From contig NZ_AZDH01000005.1 of assembly GCF_001435445.1 (NCBI RefSeq), positions 62,001 to 126,000 of the forward strand: a stretch of 64,000 bases of DNA, written 5' to 3'. Position 1 is the stretch's first letter, and every line of letters begins with the position of its first letter. Below the pieces are notes generated by a model. That model saw nothing but the letters and a program-made list of their open reading frames with translations. It was not told the origin of the DNA and searched no databases. The position numbers and the translations under genes are program-made. This DNA is from Companilactobacillus kimchii DSM 13961 = JCM 10707. Lineage in GTDB: Bacteria; Bacillota; Bacilli; Lactobacillales; Lactobacillaceae. Positions 16,830-25,264 of the stretch are shown here, piece after piece.

Positions 16830-18833
16830 ATGAAAAGGAAATTTTATAATCGCGATTTAAGCTGGATACTATTTGATAATCGAGTAATTGATCAGGCCTA
16901 TGATAGTGATGTGCCACTTTTAGAAAGACTACGTTTTTTGTCCATTGCTTCAAATAACTTAGATGAATTTTTCCGAGTAAGAATGCACAATATTGATAGT
17001 ATGGTTATTAATAATAAAACGGAAAAGAGAACAGATTTAACTGGTGACGAAGTTCTTAATCTGGTTTATGAATTTAATTCTAGAAATATTGCTAAGCAGT
17101 ACAAAAAATATGAAGCATCAATGCAGGATGCGCGTGATAGAAAATTATTCTATATATTAAAGTACGATGAATTAAAGGATTCTGAAAAGAAAACTGTCAA
17201 AAAATACTTTAATAAAAAGATTTTGCCACGACTTGATATGCAAAGATTTTCCAAGACTTACAAATATCGTCGTAACTTGAATTTATTGATGGAAACACCA
17301 CATCATATTTATACTAGTCCGATTCCAGAGGATTTGGACCGTCTAGTGGAAACGGGTGTCGATAATCACTATATTTTGATTGAAGACGTTATTCGTAATG
17401 TTGCAACTGATTTGATCAGAAAATATAAGATCAAAAAAACTTACGTTTTCCGAGTTACTTACGATCAAAACAAGCCATATGACTTTTTAAGTAAAGATAT
17501 GACCGATGATGAATATCTGAACAAGATGATTAATTACGTTGATACTAGAGAATTGCGTAATATCATGCGAGTAGAATTTGCTTGCAACGGTGAAAGTCAC
17601 AGTCGTGAGTATTTCGCCAAATTATTTGATGTCAGCAAGAAGAGTGTTTATAAGATACCTGGTCCCGTTGATATTAAGTTTTTGAATACACTTTTCAAAC
17701 GTTATCGTGATCATGAGGATTTAGTTTTTCCACCTTTTAAGGCATTGAAGTGGAATCCATCTAAGAACATATTGGATTATTTGAGACATTCCTCATTGCT
17801 AGTTCAATATCCCTATGATTCTTACAGTGTTTTCATTGATTACTTGGAAGCAGCTGTCCACGATCCGAAAACAACTAAGATTCTTATCACGATTTATCGT
17901 ACCGAAAAAGATTCTGACTTATTGAGACTTTTGAAAGAAGCTGCGGAAAAAGGTATTAAGGTTACCGCTATTGTTGAACTGAAGGCTAGATTTGATGAGG
18001 TTCATAATATTGAAGTAACCAAATTCTTACGCGAAGCTGGCGTTCAAGTATTATTCGGTGACAAAGTTAATAAAGTCCATTCGAAGATTTGTTTGGTACT
18101 ACATGGCGACAATAGAGGGTATGTTCAAGTTGGAACGGGAAACTATAATGCAATCACTGCTAATGGTTTTTCCGATTTGAGTTATTTTACAAGCAATCAA
18201 ATGTATATCGACGATGCAACAAGATTTTTTGACCACCTTATTAATGAGACCAAAGTTGAATACAATCTATTAGTGACATCACCAGATGGTATTAAAAACA
18301 TGATAATTGAGAATATTTGCTTGGCTACTGAAGCATACTTACGTGATGGTCAAGGTGGAGTCTTCATGAAAGTTAACGGTTTAACTGATGTTGAAATTAT
18401 TAATGCAATCTACAAGGCTGCTCGACAAGGATTACCTTTTAGAATGATTGTCAGAGGACCATGTTCATTGAAAATCGGTATCTGTGGACCAAAAGAAGAT
18501 ATCCGTGTAAAGAGCATTGTGGGGCAATTATTGGAGCACAGTCGGATTTTTAAATTTCAATATGGTAATGATCATACTGATGTTTGGATTTCATCAGCAG
18601 ATATGATGACCAGAAACTTGGATCGTCGTGTTGAATTGGCTGTTCCAATCGTTGAGGAAAAATCAAAATTGAAATTAAATAAGATTATCAATACCTTCCT
18701 GAAGGATACAGAGAATTCTTATTGGTTAGATTCCGATGGTGATTATGTCAAAGAAGAGAAAGATAATGGAATTTCTGCACAACAGACTTGGTTAAGTCGC
18801 TTGAAGTGGAGAAAGTACATTAAAACAAATTAA
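16830..18833 (+). CDS. ppk: Polyphosphate kinase 1
   Basis: A 667-residue PPK1, which reversibly makes polyphosphate from ATP. The N domain carries NRDLSWILFDNRVIDQA and NNLDEFFRVRMHNID. In the C domains the autophosphorylated His is probably His417 in KVHSKICLV (E. coli His435), and the second conserved His is His570 in LLEHSRIF. SSADMMTRNLDRRVEL is also classic. At 667 residues it is slightly shorter than many PPK1 proteins, with all domains present. No ppx gene is linked; its partner is the DUF2252 gene just upstream. Confidence 0.95.
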   Translation: MKRKFYNRDLSWILFDNRVIDQAYDSDVPLLERLRFLSIASNNLDEFFRVRMHNIDSMVINNKTEKRTDLTGDEVLNLVYEFNSRNIAKQYKKYEASMQDARDRKLFYILKYDELKDSEKKTVKKYFNKKILPRLDMQRFSKTYKYRRNLNLLMETPHHIYTSPIPEDLDRLVETGVDNHYILIEDVIRNVATDLIRKYKIKKTYVFRVTYDQNKPYDFLSKDMTDDEYLNKMINYVDTRELRNIMRVEFACNGESHSREYFAKLFDVSKKSVYKIPGPVDIKFLNTLFKRYRDHEDLVFPPFKALKWNPSKNILDYLRHSSLLVQYPYDSYSVFIDYLEAAVHDPKTTKILITIYRTEKDSDLLRLLKEAAEKGIKVTAIVELKARFDEVHNIEVTKFLREAGVQVLFGDKVNKVHSKICLVLHGDNRGYVQVGTGNYNAITANGFSDLSYFTSNQMYIDDATRFFDHLINETKVEYNLLVTSPDGIKNMIIENICLATEAYLRDGQGGVFMKVNGLTDVEIINAIYKAARQGLPFRMIVRGPCSLKIGICGPKEDIRVKSIVGQLLEHSRIFKFQYGNDHTDVWISSADMMTRNLDRRVELAVPIVEEKSKLKLNKIINTFLKDTENSYWLDSDGDYVKEEKDNGISAQQTWLSRLKWRKYIKTN

Positions 18834-18848
18834 AATTTGGGGATTTTT

Positions 18849-18878
18849 ATAGAATTCGTCATGAGTTCTATTTTTTTT
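18849..18878 (+). terminator. Terminator of the DUF2252-ppk operon
   Basis: ATAGAATTC at 18849-18857 pairs with GAGTTCTAT at 18863-18871 with one wobble, followed by a run of eight T. Confidence 0.8.
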
Positions 18879-18901
18879 GCTCTTTTTAATTGATTGTATA
18901 A

Positions 18902-18933
18902 AAATAACCACCCATTTCTGGGTGGCTATTTTT
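18902..18933. terminator. Second, bidirectional terminator hairpin
   Basis: The ACCACCCA and TGGGTGG arms (18902-18914 and 18919-18931) have one mismatch and A/T-rich ends on both sides. It could also end the minus-strand aminopeptidase transcript after the structured element. Confidence 0.75.
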
Positions 18934-19047
18934 GTTAGATTTGAAAGACTAAGTTTAACATGTTTTCTTAGTTATTGCTAAGTTTGGATTTTTTTGTTTA
19001 ATAACGGATGTACTTTAGTTAATAACCAAACTTCTATGCAAGATAGT

Positions 19048-19179
19048 GGAAACGCGTTCCACAAGGGCAACCTCCTGTGGTTTGCTACGATACCGAAATC
19101 ACACGCCAAGTGCACGTGTAATTCCGATATCTAGGCAAATCCTCGAAGGCTGAGCGCCCTTGTTCTACGCTCTAACGCT
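19048..19179 (-). ncRNA. Family 1 structured element, copy R1 (3' of aminopeptidase gene)
   Basis: Read on the minus strand, this begins directly after the aminopeptidase stop codon. It shows an outer stem (ACAAGGGC with GCCCTTGT), the conserved strip TCAGCCTTCGAGGAT, a central stem (GATATCGGAATTACACG with its partner ending GGTATC), the conserved strip ACAGGAGGTTG, and the end GCGTTTCC. Copies at 25.1, 28.9 and 46.7 kb share the strips but have different, still-paired stems. It is probably a structured RNA in the 3' UTR. No known family is recognised. Confidence 0.6.
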
Positions 19180-20085
19180 CTAGTCTTTGAAATTGCCGCT
19201 TTCGACGTCTTTAATGAATTGTTCCAAATGGTCGAAGTAAACTGGAGCATTATCGATCATATGGTGATGTCCACCATTTGGTGTTGTTACTAGACGTGCA
19301 TGTGGAATTTCTTTTTGCATAATCTTAGCTGTTGCGATTGGCATTGTTTCGTGTTCACCGAATGTCAACAATGTTGGTACTGTGATTTCTTTAAGGTGTT
19401 TTCTGAAGTGCCAATCTTTTAACTTACCTGTGATAACGAATTCGTTGTCACCTTGGAATGTGTTGTAAACGGCTGTGGCTGTCGTATCAATTAAATGTCT
19501 GATGGCTGTTGGTTGTTTACGATCAACGTATTCAGCATTTAAAATATCAACGTAGCTTTGATATGTAGGATCTGATAAGTCATTTTTAGCTTCGATATCT
19601 TGCATATATTTAACTTTGTCAGGACCTAATGTGTCTAAACGACATTGGTTAACGCTCTTAACGTATTCGTCAATTTCGTCGACCATACTTGAAATAATGG
19701 CACCCTTAAGGTGTTGTCCATATTTAGCAGCATACATTTGAACTAATGCGCCACCCCATGATTGTCCGATTAGATAAAAGTTATCTAAACCTAGTTTTTG
19801 TCTAACTTCTTCAACTTCTTCTAGGAAGTAATCGTATGTCAGATATTTTTTAGCGATTTCGGGGTCGCTATAGTCGGGTTGATCTGAATACCATGATCCT
19901 AGTTGGTCGTACATGGTTACTTGAACGCCTAAGTCGGCTAATTTTTCACTGAAGTTTTCCCAATATTCGTGGTTTCCACCGGGTCCACCGTGGAGGCATA
20001 GCAATTTAATGTCGCCATGACCTTGAGTGTTAGTCCAAAGATGGTAGCCATTGTCTAATGTTAAAATTGTTGTTCCTTGTTTCAT
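19180..20085 (-). CDS. pip: Proline iminopeptidase (alpha/beta hydrolase, S33)
   Basis: A 301-residue cytosolic serine peptidase that removes N-terminal proline from peptides. The oxyanion motif LHGGPGGNHEYW is near residues 29-40, and the nucleophile elbow GQSWGG is near residue 105. The catalytic Asp lies about 30 residues before the C-terminal His in GGHHHM. The length fits lactobacillus PepI/Pip of about 295-300 residues. I start it at the ATG at 20085, which has AGGAAGG upstream; the longer frame starts at a GTG within that site. The stop codon abuts structured element R1. Confidence 0.88.
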   Translation of the reverse strand: MKQGTTILTLDNGYHLWTNTQGHGDIKLLCLHGGPGGNHEYWENFSEKLADLGVQVTMYDQLGSWYSDQPDYSDPEIAKKYLTYDYFLEEVEEVRQKLGLDNFYLIGQSWGGALVQMYAAKYGQHLKGAIISSMVDEIDEYVKSVNQCRLDTLGPDKVKYMQDIEAKNDLSDPTYQSYVDILNAEYVDRKQPTAIRHLIDTTATAVYNTFQGDNEFVITGKLKDWHFRKHLKEITVPTLLTFGEHETMPIATAKIMQKEIPHARLVTTPNGGHHHMIDNAPVYFDHLEQFIKDVESGNFKD

Positions 20086-20280
20086 AAGATAAGTCACCTT
20101 CCTGCAAATGATAGTTATAAGTATATATCTATATCTAAGGTTATTTCAAATATTCTATAATATAATTTTAATGATTCTAACGAAAATCTTATTTTTATTA
20201 TGAGAAATTATAGTGTAAATATTTTAAATGGATATAACATATATGATAAAATTGGTATACGTTTATAAAGGGGCGATATG

Positions 20281-21582
20281 ATGAAAAAGTGGGTTATTAG
20301 TCTATTGTCTGTGGGGATGCTTTTGGGAATATTTGGCGTGTCAGGAATTAGTGATTCGGATTCACCAAATACGGTTGAAGAAACAGTTCAAGCAGATACT
20401 AATAGTAATACTGAACGAACAATTAATTATGTGGTTTATCGGGGAAATTCTAGTTTGCTCTCACCAATGGATGCTTTTTTTACTAAAAGTGCAGATATAA
20501 CATCCAATGATGATGGTAGCTACAAGGTTACATTAACGGCGGAAGTTTCCAATTTAACTAGCCTAAAAGTAACCGCAATTGATAATCAACAACCAAGTGT
20601 TTCAAGTACTTATACTAAAAATGCTAAAAAATATGTTGATATTAGTTTTAATATCAAGAGTTTGAATGAATTGGACAAGCCGATTTCAGGAACTGTACAG
20701 ACAAAATTGTTAAATCTTAATGTTGATAAGGCAACGGTCAATTTTAAATTTGATTCCAGCAGCTTAGATGGTCAAAAATCTAATACATTTTTGAATAGTT
20801 TGAAATCGATCACCGATGCAGAAGATGAGACTAAATCAGTTTTAAATGATGCGCAAAACACAGCTAATAATATCAAAGACGATTTGAACGGTGCTAATGA
20901 TATTATTACTACGCCTGATACTACTAGTTCACAAACAACGAACACTACTACTACTAACAGCAATCAAACAACCAATAATAAAACGGTTATTAAAGAATTA
21001 ACTTATAAAGTTGCCAAAAACGATGGTGACGGGTCGATGATTTCACCATACTTTACGAATACGGCTAGAGTGATGCAAAACCCTGACGGTACCTATTATG
21101 TAGAGATGACAATCAAGTATCCGAAGAAGTTTGGAAACAACGCAATTCAACTAAATTATATTAATAATGAGAAACCAATTAATTTGAGTTTTACTAGTTC
21201 AGGGGACAGTAATTATCTCAAATTTGATTTTCCAATTAATAATTTAGGTGATTTAGGCAAAGTAATCTCTGGTAATGCAACTTTGAATTTACCGGATTTT
21301 AATCTTGATAAGGACTTGAATTTTGATTTAAATTTTGATGGGTTTAATTCTTCAGATATTTCAGGAATCGTAAGTAGTTCCGATGTTTCTGGATTGTTGT
21401 CAGATTTAAGCAGCTTAAGTAATTCTAAGAATATCAAAACTGACAAAACCACTAACGACAATAAAGTACTTAGTACGTTACCTCAAACCGGGGAACAAAC
21501 GAATGCAGCTTTGGGTGTTATCGGTGGTCTGCTTTTGATACTCTGGATTGTTTTATTGAAAGCAACGTATTTAAAAAAATAA
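20281..21582 (+). CDS. LPXTG-anchored surface protein with two NEAT-like domains
   Basis: About 433 residues. A signal peptide occupies residues 1-35. Two repeated beta-rich domains follow at about 45-165 and 238-355. Their N-terminal halves match the NEAT pattern: Y-x-V-x-(K/R) leading to S-x-M/L-SP-Y/F-F, then a DG-(S/T)-Y-x-V strand. The C-terminal Tyr-x3-Tyr heme motif of IsdA/IsdC-type NEAT domains is not evident. A Thr/Asn-rich linker separates the repeats. The C-terminus has LPQTGE, a hydrophobic helix and a basic tail, for sortase A anchoring. It may bind heme or another surface ligand; this is inference. ATG at 20278 is an equally usable start. Confidence 0.8.
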   Translation: MKKWVISLLSVGMLLGIFGVSGISDSDSPNTVEETVQADTNSNTERTINYVVYRGNSSLLSPMDAFFTKSADITSNDDGSYKVTLTAEVSNLTSLKVTAIDNQQPSVSSTYTKNAKKYVDISFNIKSLNELDKPISGTVQTKLLNLNVDKATVNFKFDSSSLDGQKSNTFLNSLKSITDAEDETKSVLNDAQNTANNIKDDLNGANDIITTPDTTSSQTTNTTTTNSNQTTNNKTVIKELTYKVAKNDGDGSMISPYFTNTARVMQNPDGTYYVEMTIKYPKKFGNNAIQLNYINNEKPINLSFTSSGDSNYLKFDFPINNLGDLGKVISGNATLNLPDFNLDKDLNFDLNFDGFNSSDISGIVSSSDVSGLLSDLSSLSNSKNIKTDKTTNDNKVLSTLPQTGEQTNAALGVIGGLLLILWIVLLKATYLKK

Positions 21583-21655
21583 TCTTTGATTAAAATTTTT
21601 GTTTCAGATTAGTGAGCAGTTCTATTTATTATCTTCTTTCTAAGTTTTTGAAATA

Positions 21656-21708
21656 AAATGATGGCATCTGTTTAGGACATACTGTGCGCCTAAATGGATG
21701 CTATTTTA
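21656..21708. terminator. Terminator downstream of the LPXTG protein gene
   Basis: The arms contain GGCATCTGTTTAGG and CCTAAATGGATGC, pairing except for a 2-base bulge, with A and T runs outside. The right arm repeats the CTAAATGGATG text of the 1.75 kb terminator. Confidence 0.75.
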
Positions 21709-21794
21709 AATTTTTGAGTCAATAAAGTAGTCATGGTCCAATTTTTTTACATAAAATTGTATGATTAAGAAAAAATCAATTTGAAGGTACTGCG

Positions 21795-22559
21795 ATGGAT
21801 GTTTTAGATGAAAAAGATGTTGTGGCCCTATGTGGTCAAGTAGGAGCAGTGCTTCTAGAAAATGGAGCTGAGACTTCGCGAGTGGAGAATACTGTTGAAT
21901 ATATCGGTCGAGCAGTGAATTTACCGATAGTTTGCCATGCAACGATGACGGCTGTTTTTGTGAACTCGGAAAAGAGCGCTACTACTAGAATCTTTAAGGT
22001 TCGTGTGGGTGATTTCAATCTTCAAAAGGTTGATCGTATCAATACTTTGTCTCGAGAATTTTCACAACAAAAATTGACTTTTAAAGAATTAAAAGAGGCT
22101 GTGACTGAAGTTGAGTACGATACGTCAGATTTTAACTTGTTTGAGAAGTGTTTGGGAGCAGGTTTAGTTTCAGTGGCACCAATGTTGTTATTCAAGGCAA
22201 CTTGGTTTGATCTGTTTCTGTCATTTTTTGTCGGTATCTTAGGATATCTGGTAGCAAGAGTTGTTGGACAACACTCCAAGATTCCTTATATTGCTGTGGC
22301 TATGGGTGGTTTGAGTATTAGTATTTTGGCACATGTTTTATTGGATATAGGAATTGCATCAAGTGCTAACAATATTATTATTAGTGCTTTAATGCCTTTG
22401 GTACCAGGGGTTCCAATGACTAATTCACTGAGAGAAATTATTGAAAAAAACACTATTTCTGGTTTAGTCAGAGCAACTGATGCTATCATGGCTGGAATTT
22501 CAATTGGTAGTGGTGTGGTCATTGGTCAAATTTTGATTAAAGTTGTTTTGGGAGGATAG
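21795..22559 (+). CDS. Threonine/serine exporter, ThrE N-terminal half
   Basis: A 254-residue protein of the ThrE/DUF1212 family. A soluble N-terminal domain carries the family motif LLENGAETSRVENTVEYI near residues 20-37. Four to five transmembrane helices follow from about residue 120. In these split systems the second half is a separate membrane protein, encoded here directly after it. Together they would export threonine, serine or a related small molecule. The two genes form an operon ending at 23 kb. Confidence 0.85.
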   Translation: MDVLDEKDVVALCGQVGAVLLENGAETSRVENTVEYIGRAVNLPIVCHATMTAVFVNSEKSATTRIFKVRVGDFNLQKVDRINTLSREFSQQKLTFKELKEAVTEVEYDTSDFNLFEKCLGAGLVSVAPMLLFKATWFDLFLSFFVGILGYLVARVVGQHSKIPYIAVAMGGLSISILAHVLLDIGIASSANNIIISALMPLVPGVPMTNSLREIIEKNTISGLVRATDAIMAGISIGSGVVIGQILIKVVLGG

Positions 22560-22560
22560 A

Positions 22561-23016
22561 ATGCAAATATTACTAGGATTTGTTTTTGGCTTTTTATCTA
22601 GTGTTGGTTTTGGCATTGTGACCAATAATCCCAGAAGAACTTTGATGCCAGCGGGGTGGATTGGAGCAATTGCTTGGGTCATTTATATTGTCGCTGGTTG
22701 GTACGATCATGGAGTAATTATGCCTAATCTTTTGTCGGCAATTGTGATTGGTTTATTAGGTAACTTGGCTGCTATTTTAGTCAGGGCACCGGTTAATATT
22801 TTCTACGTACCTTGTTTAGTTTCACTGGTGCCAGGAGCAATTATTTATGACAGTATGAAAAATTTTACTTTAGGATATGATAATTTAGCCGCGCATGGAT
22901 TGATTAAAGCATTAACAGTTGGATTGTCTTTAGCAATTGGATTCATTATTGCCGAGGCTATTTCGAATAAAATTTACCCACCTTTAAAAAAATATTTAGA
23001 ACAAAAAAACCGCTGA
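22561..23016 (+). CDS. Threonine/serine exporter, ThrE C-terminal half (DUF3815)
   Basis: A 151-residue hydrophobic protein with about five transmembrane segments, matching the ThrE_2 half of split threonine/serine exporters. The ATG at 22561 has GGGAGGAT upstream and lies 1 base after the stop of the first half, indicating coupled translation. The family segment FYVPCLVSLVPGAIIYDSM is near residues 80-98. The terminator stem begins inside its last codons. Confidence 0.85.
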   Translation: MQILLGFVFGFLSSVGFGIVTNNPRRTLMPAGWIGAIAWVIYIVAGWYDHGVIMPNLLSAIVIGLLGNLAAILVRAPVNIFYVPCLVSLVPGAIIYDSMKNFTLGYDNLAAHGLIKALTVGLSLAIGFIIAEAISNKIYPPLKKYLEQKNR

Positions 23017-23038
23017 TATTATGTCAGCGGTTTTTATT
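23005..23038. terminator. Terminator of the ThrE operon
   Basis: AAAAACCGCTGA at 23005-23016 pairs perfectly with TCAGCGGTTTTT at 23024-23035. The left arm includes the stop codon. It may also serve the convergent Asp23 operon. Confidence 0.88.
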
Positions 23039-23058
23039 TTCCTGAAGGGGGAAATTTG

Positions 23059-23484
23059 TTATTCGGATTCCTTAGAATCGTCACTCTTATTATTGTTAGA
23101 TTGTTGTTTCTTCCATTCAGCATTAGTCATCAAATCATCAACGTTTAAAGTGATTTTGTCGACTTCTTTACCAGTCATTTCTTTGACTGATCGAGAAATA
23201 CTATTCACGATTCTATCAAAAATTTGAGGTGCTGGTTTGCCATATTCTAAAATGGCTTTCAATTCGAATGATAATTTATCATCGTCATTATCAACGTTCA
23301 CACCTTTGGTAGGATTATCAATAAAACGGTCAGTTAGATTACTGATAGCACCGCCATTTAGAGAGAGTACCCCATCAATTGAATGAGCTGTTTGGCTAGC
23401 GATTTTTTCTAAAACTTTATCTGAGAAGTTTAATTCTTTTTGAATTGAATTTTCTTGATGATTGTTTGCTTGAGCGTTAGTCAT
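23059..23484 (-). CDS. Asp23/Gls24 family envelope stress protein, copy 1 (distal)
   Basis: A 141-residue cytosolic protein of the alkaline shock Asp23/Gls24 family. The core has LEKIASQTAHSIDGVLSLNGG near residues 28-48 and a conserved strand GVNVDNDDDKLSFELKAILEYGKPAPQIF. In Staphylococcus, AmaP anchors Asp23 at the membrane, where it affects cell-wall stress. Here two Asp23 paralogues, a DUF2273 peptide, AmaP and GlsB are consecutive on the minus strand, matching that system. Charged, Asn/Ser-rich C-terminal tail. GAGGAAT precedes the ATG. Confidence 0.9.
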   Translation of the reverse strand: MTNAQANNHQENSIQKELNFSDKVLEKIASQTAHSIDGVLSLNGGAISNLTDRFIDNPTKGVNVDNDDDKLSFELKAILEYGKPAPQIFDRIVNSISRSVKEMTGKEVDKITLNVDDLMTNAEWKKQQSNNNKSDDSKESE

Positions 23485-23500
23485 ATTTTATTCCTCTTTT

Positions 23501-23914
23501 CTAATTTACACGGTTATTTTCGTTATTTTTATTCTGTTGTTGCCATTCTTTTTTAGTCATGACATCACTGATGTAAACATTAGTTTCGATTACTTTAAGT
23601 CCAGTCATACTTTCGATGGCAGAACTAACTTCATGGAGAATATTTTCAAAGACCTGATGTGCGTCTTTACCATATTCAAGAATGATTTCTAAGTCTAAAG
23701 CAGTTTGTTTCTCGCCGACATCAACATCGATACCTTTAGTGATATCTTCTTTACTGCGAATCTTGTCAGCAATATTGTCGAAGACATTACCATTCATGGA
23801 GAGAATACCGTCGATATCGCGGATTGCCATACCAGCAATTTTAGCAATTACGTCTTCATTGAATTTTAATTTACTATTCTTTATTAAATCGGCGTTTAGC
23901 GGTTGTACTGCCAT
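23501..23914 (-). CDS. Asp23/Gls24 family envelope stress protein, copy 2
   Basis: A 137-residue paralogue of the next gene, with the same IAxxAxxxIDGxLSMNG core near residues 25-43 and the GIDVDVGEKQTALDLEIILEYG strand region. It probably forms mixed assemblies with the other copy beneath the membrane, held by AmaP. AAAGGAG lies at good spacing before the ATG at 23914. It lies 4 bases after the DUF2273 gene, so it is in the middle of a tight operon. Confidence 0.9.
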   Translation of the reverse strand: MAVQPLNADLIKNSKLKFNEDVIAKIAGMAIRDIDGILSMNGNVFDNIADKIRSKEDITKGIDVDVGEKQTALDLEIILEYGKDAHQVFENILHEVSSAIESMTGLKVIETNVYISDVMTKKEWQQQNKNNENNRVN

Positions 23915-23918
23915 GTTA

Positions 23919-24113
23919 TTACTCCTTTATTTGTAAAATTTTGGTAATTTTAGATCTTAATGAAGATTTGTCTTCTGCAGATCCAGTTATGGTAGCGATT
24001 AAGTAGCCGACCATCCCAGCCAAGACTATTAATAGTAAATTTCCAAAGCCGAGAATTATCCAAATGGCGACTAGTACGCTTCCGATAATGGAACCAATTA
24101 TGCCTCTTTTCAT
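23919..24113 (-). CDS. DUF2273 small membrane protein of the Asp23 operon
   Basis: 64 residues with two hydrophobic helices (about 4-22 and 25-44) and a basic tail. It is the small membrane partner usually found between amaP and asp23. The ATG at 24113 has GAGGAT upstream and is preferred over the longer frame from 24131. It overlaps the end of neither neighbour and sits 10 bases after amaP. Confidence 0.85.
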   Translation of the reverse strand: MKRGIIGSIIGSVLVAIWIILGFGNLLLIVLAGMVGYLIATITGSAEDKSSLRSKITKILQIKE

Positions 24114-24123
24114 ATTCTTATCC

Positions 24124-24669
24124 TCACACAACTTTTACTTTGCCATGATTTAAATTAGGTTTTAAATCAACAGTTGTTTTCTTAATAGGAATACTTAAAT
24201 GTTTGGCCAATTGTTCATTAGCGATACGCTTAATATTTTCACCTTGTCGATGTAGGTTTTGTTCTTCAGTACTAAGCGCTGAAATGAACATCTTTGCCTG
24301 ACGATTCTTGCCTAAGATCTTGAGATCAACATCTACGTCAGTAAGGTTAGGGATTTCTTTGACTTTGTTTTTGACCATTTTTTCAATGGAAGCCTTAGAA
24401 ATTCGTAATTTACCATTAGCAGAGTCGAAACGAACTTCCTGATGTTTAACAGGTACGAAAATTCCATACATCAGTAGAACCAAGAAGATCAGAGTGGAGA
24501 TACCGGCTAGAACCAGTGAAGTGTAGAGTAGAAAGTCTCTTGGAAGTTGAAAACCTTTGATTACTTCTACCACTGGTTTAAGCGGATAAGCCAAGGCAAC
24601 GAACCAAAGTACTTGTAGTAATCCTAGTATCGAAGCAACTATTAGAATACCTTTCGATATTTTTTTCAT
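24124..24669 (-). CDS. amaP: Alkaline shock response membrane anchor protein AmaP
   Basis: 181 residues. Two transmembrane helices lie at about 8-30 and 50-72. The cytosolic C-terminal domain (about 80-181) resembles the Asp23 fold, with VKNKVKEIPNLTDVDVDLKIL near its middle. AmaP tethers Asp23 to the membrane in S. aureus. The operon order GlsB-AmaP-DUF2273-Asp23-Asp23 is the standard arrangement in lactobacilli. GGGG precedes the ATG. Confidence 0.9.
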   Translation of the reverse strand: MKKISKGILIVASILGLLQVLWFVALAYPLKPVVEVIKGFQLPRDFLLYTSLVLAGISTLIFLVLLMYGIFVPVKHQEVRFDSANGKLRISKASIEKMVKNKVKEIPNLTDVDVDLKILGKNRQAKMFISALSTEEQNLHRQGENIKRIANEQLAKHLSIPIKKTTVDLKPNLNHGKVKVV

Positions 24670-24682
24670 AAGTTTCCCCTTA

Positions 24683-24937
24683 CTAACTTCTTCTCATACT
24701 ACTGAAAAGCCAAGTGGTTAATAATACAACGACTATAGCTCCAACAATAGCTGGTACGATTGCCATACCTGCAATATTTGGACCCCAAGCTCCGAGAAGT
24801 GTTTCACCGAGCCAAGCCCCAACTAAACCTCCAATAATGTTACCAACCCAGCCCCAAGGCATATCTCGGTTGATAATCACACTAGCAATAGCCCCAATAA
24901 CGGCGCCAACTATAATGACCCATATAGTATGTAGCAC
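24683..24937 (-). CDS. GlsB/YeaQ/YmgE family stress response membrane protein
   Basis: 84 residues with three glycine-rich transmembrane helices, the transglycosylase-associated-protein family pattern. The GAVIGAIA and GWVGNIIGGLVGAWLG segments are typical. An ATG start at 24946 leaves no room for its ribosome binding site. The GTG at 24937 has AAAGGG nine bases upstream and gives the usual LHTIWV-type N-terminus, so I prefer it. First gene of the Asp23/AmaP operon. Confidence 0.85.
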   Translation of the reverse strand: MLHTIWVIIVGAVIGAIASVIINRDMPWGWVGNIIGGLVGAWLGETLLGAWGPNIAGMAIVPAIVGAIVVVLLTTWLFSSMRRS

Positions 24938-25006
24938 TTTAACCATCCCTTTCTTTCAAGGAAATTACCATTTCCTTTTGTTTATAAATTCATCTTAAAG
25001 AATTAC

Positions 25007-25024
25007 TTGTGAACTTGTCCACAA
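25007..25024. promoter_or_regulatory. Inverted repeat in the GlsB/AmaP/Asp23 promoter region
   Basis: TTGTGAAC and GTCCACAA are arms of 8 bases with one mismatch around a 2-base centre. It lies about 70 bases upstream of the GlsB start, a plausible operator position. Confidence 0.4.
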
Positions 25025-25080
25025 ATAACTAATGGAAATCATAAATAAATTTTAATTAAAGATTTTAGATAAATTTAGGC

Positions 25081-25106
25081 AAACTTGATGAACATCAAGT
25101 TTTTTA
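25081..25106 (+). terminator. Terminator-like hairpin in the P1B ATPase leader
   Basis: AACTTGAT (25082-25089) pairs with ATCAAGTT (25094-25101), followed by Ts on the plus strand only. There is no plus-strand gene upstream for it to end, so it could be an attenuator or the end of a short transcript. Confidence 0.4.
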
Positions 25107-25140
25107 ATCACCATAGCCAGTAGAATATGTCTTGTAAGTT

Positions 25141-25262
25141 GAGAGAGCGAAGCAAAGATGCTCAGCTCTTGAGGATTTACATGATATTTGGAATTGCACA
25201 CGAAGTGGGCGAGACCGAATATTAGGTAAACCGCAGAGAGTTATTTTTGCGTAGCTCGTTTG
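25141..25262 (+). ncRNA. Family 1 structured element, copy R2
   Basis: Begins GAGAGAGCGAAGC. The outer stem pairs GCAAAGATG with TATTTTTGC (weak), and GAGC with GCTC near the ends. The conserved strips are CTCAGCTCTTGAGGATT and CGCAGAGAGTTA. The central stem uses ATATTTGG with CCGAATAT. Unlike the other full copies it does not follow a stop codon; it lies in the leader region of the P1B ATPase. Confidence 0.55.
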
Positions 25263-25264
25263 AT

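Larger units (their letters stand above)
18834..19047. other. Intergenic region between ppk and the convergent aminopeptidase
   Basis: Together with the structured element at 19048-19179, this forms a 346-base non-coding stretch. It holds two terminator hairpins (18849-18878 and 18902-18933). I see no ORF. Confidence 0.5.
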
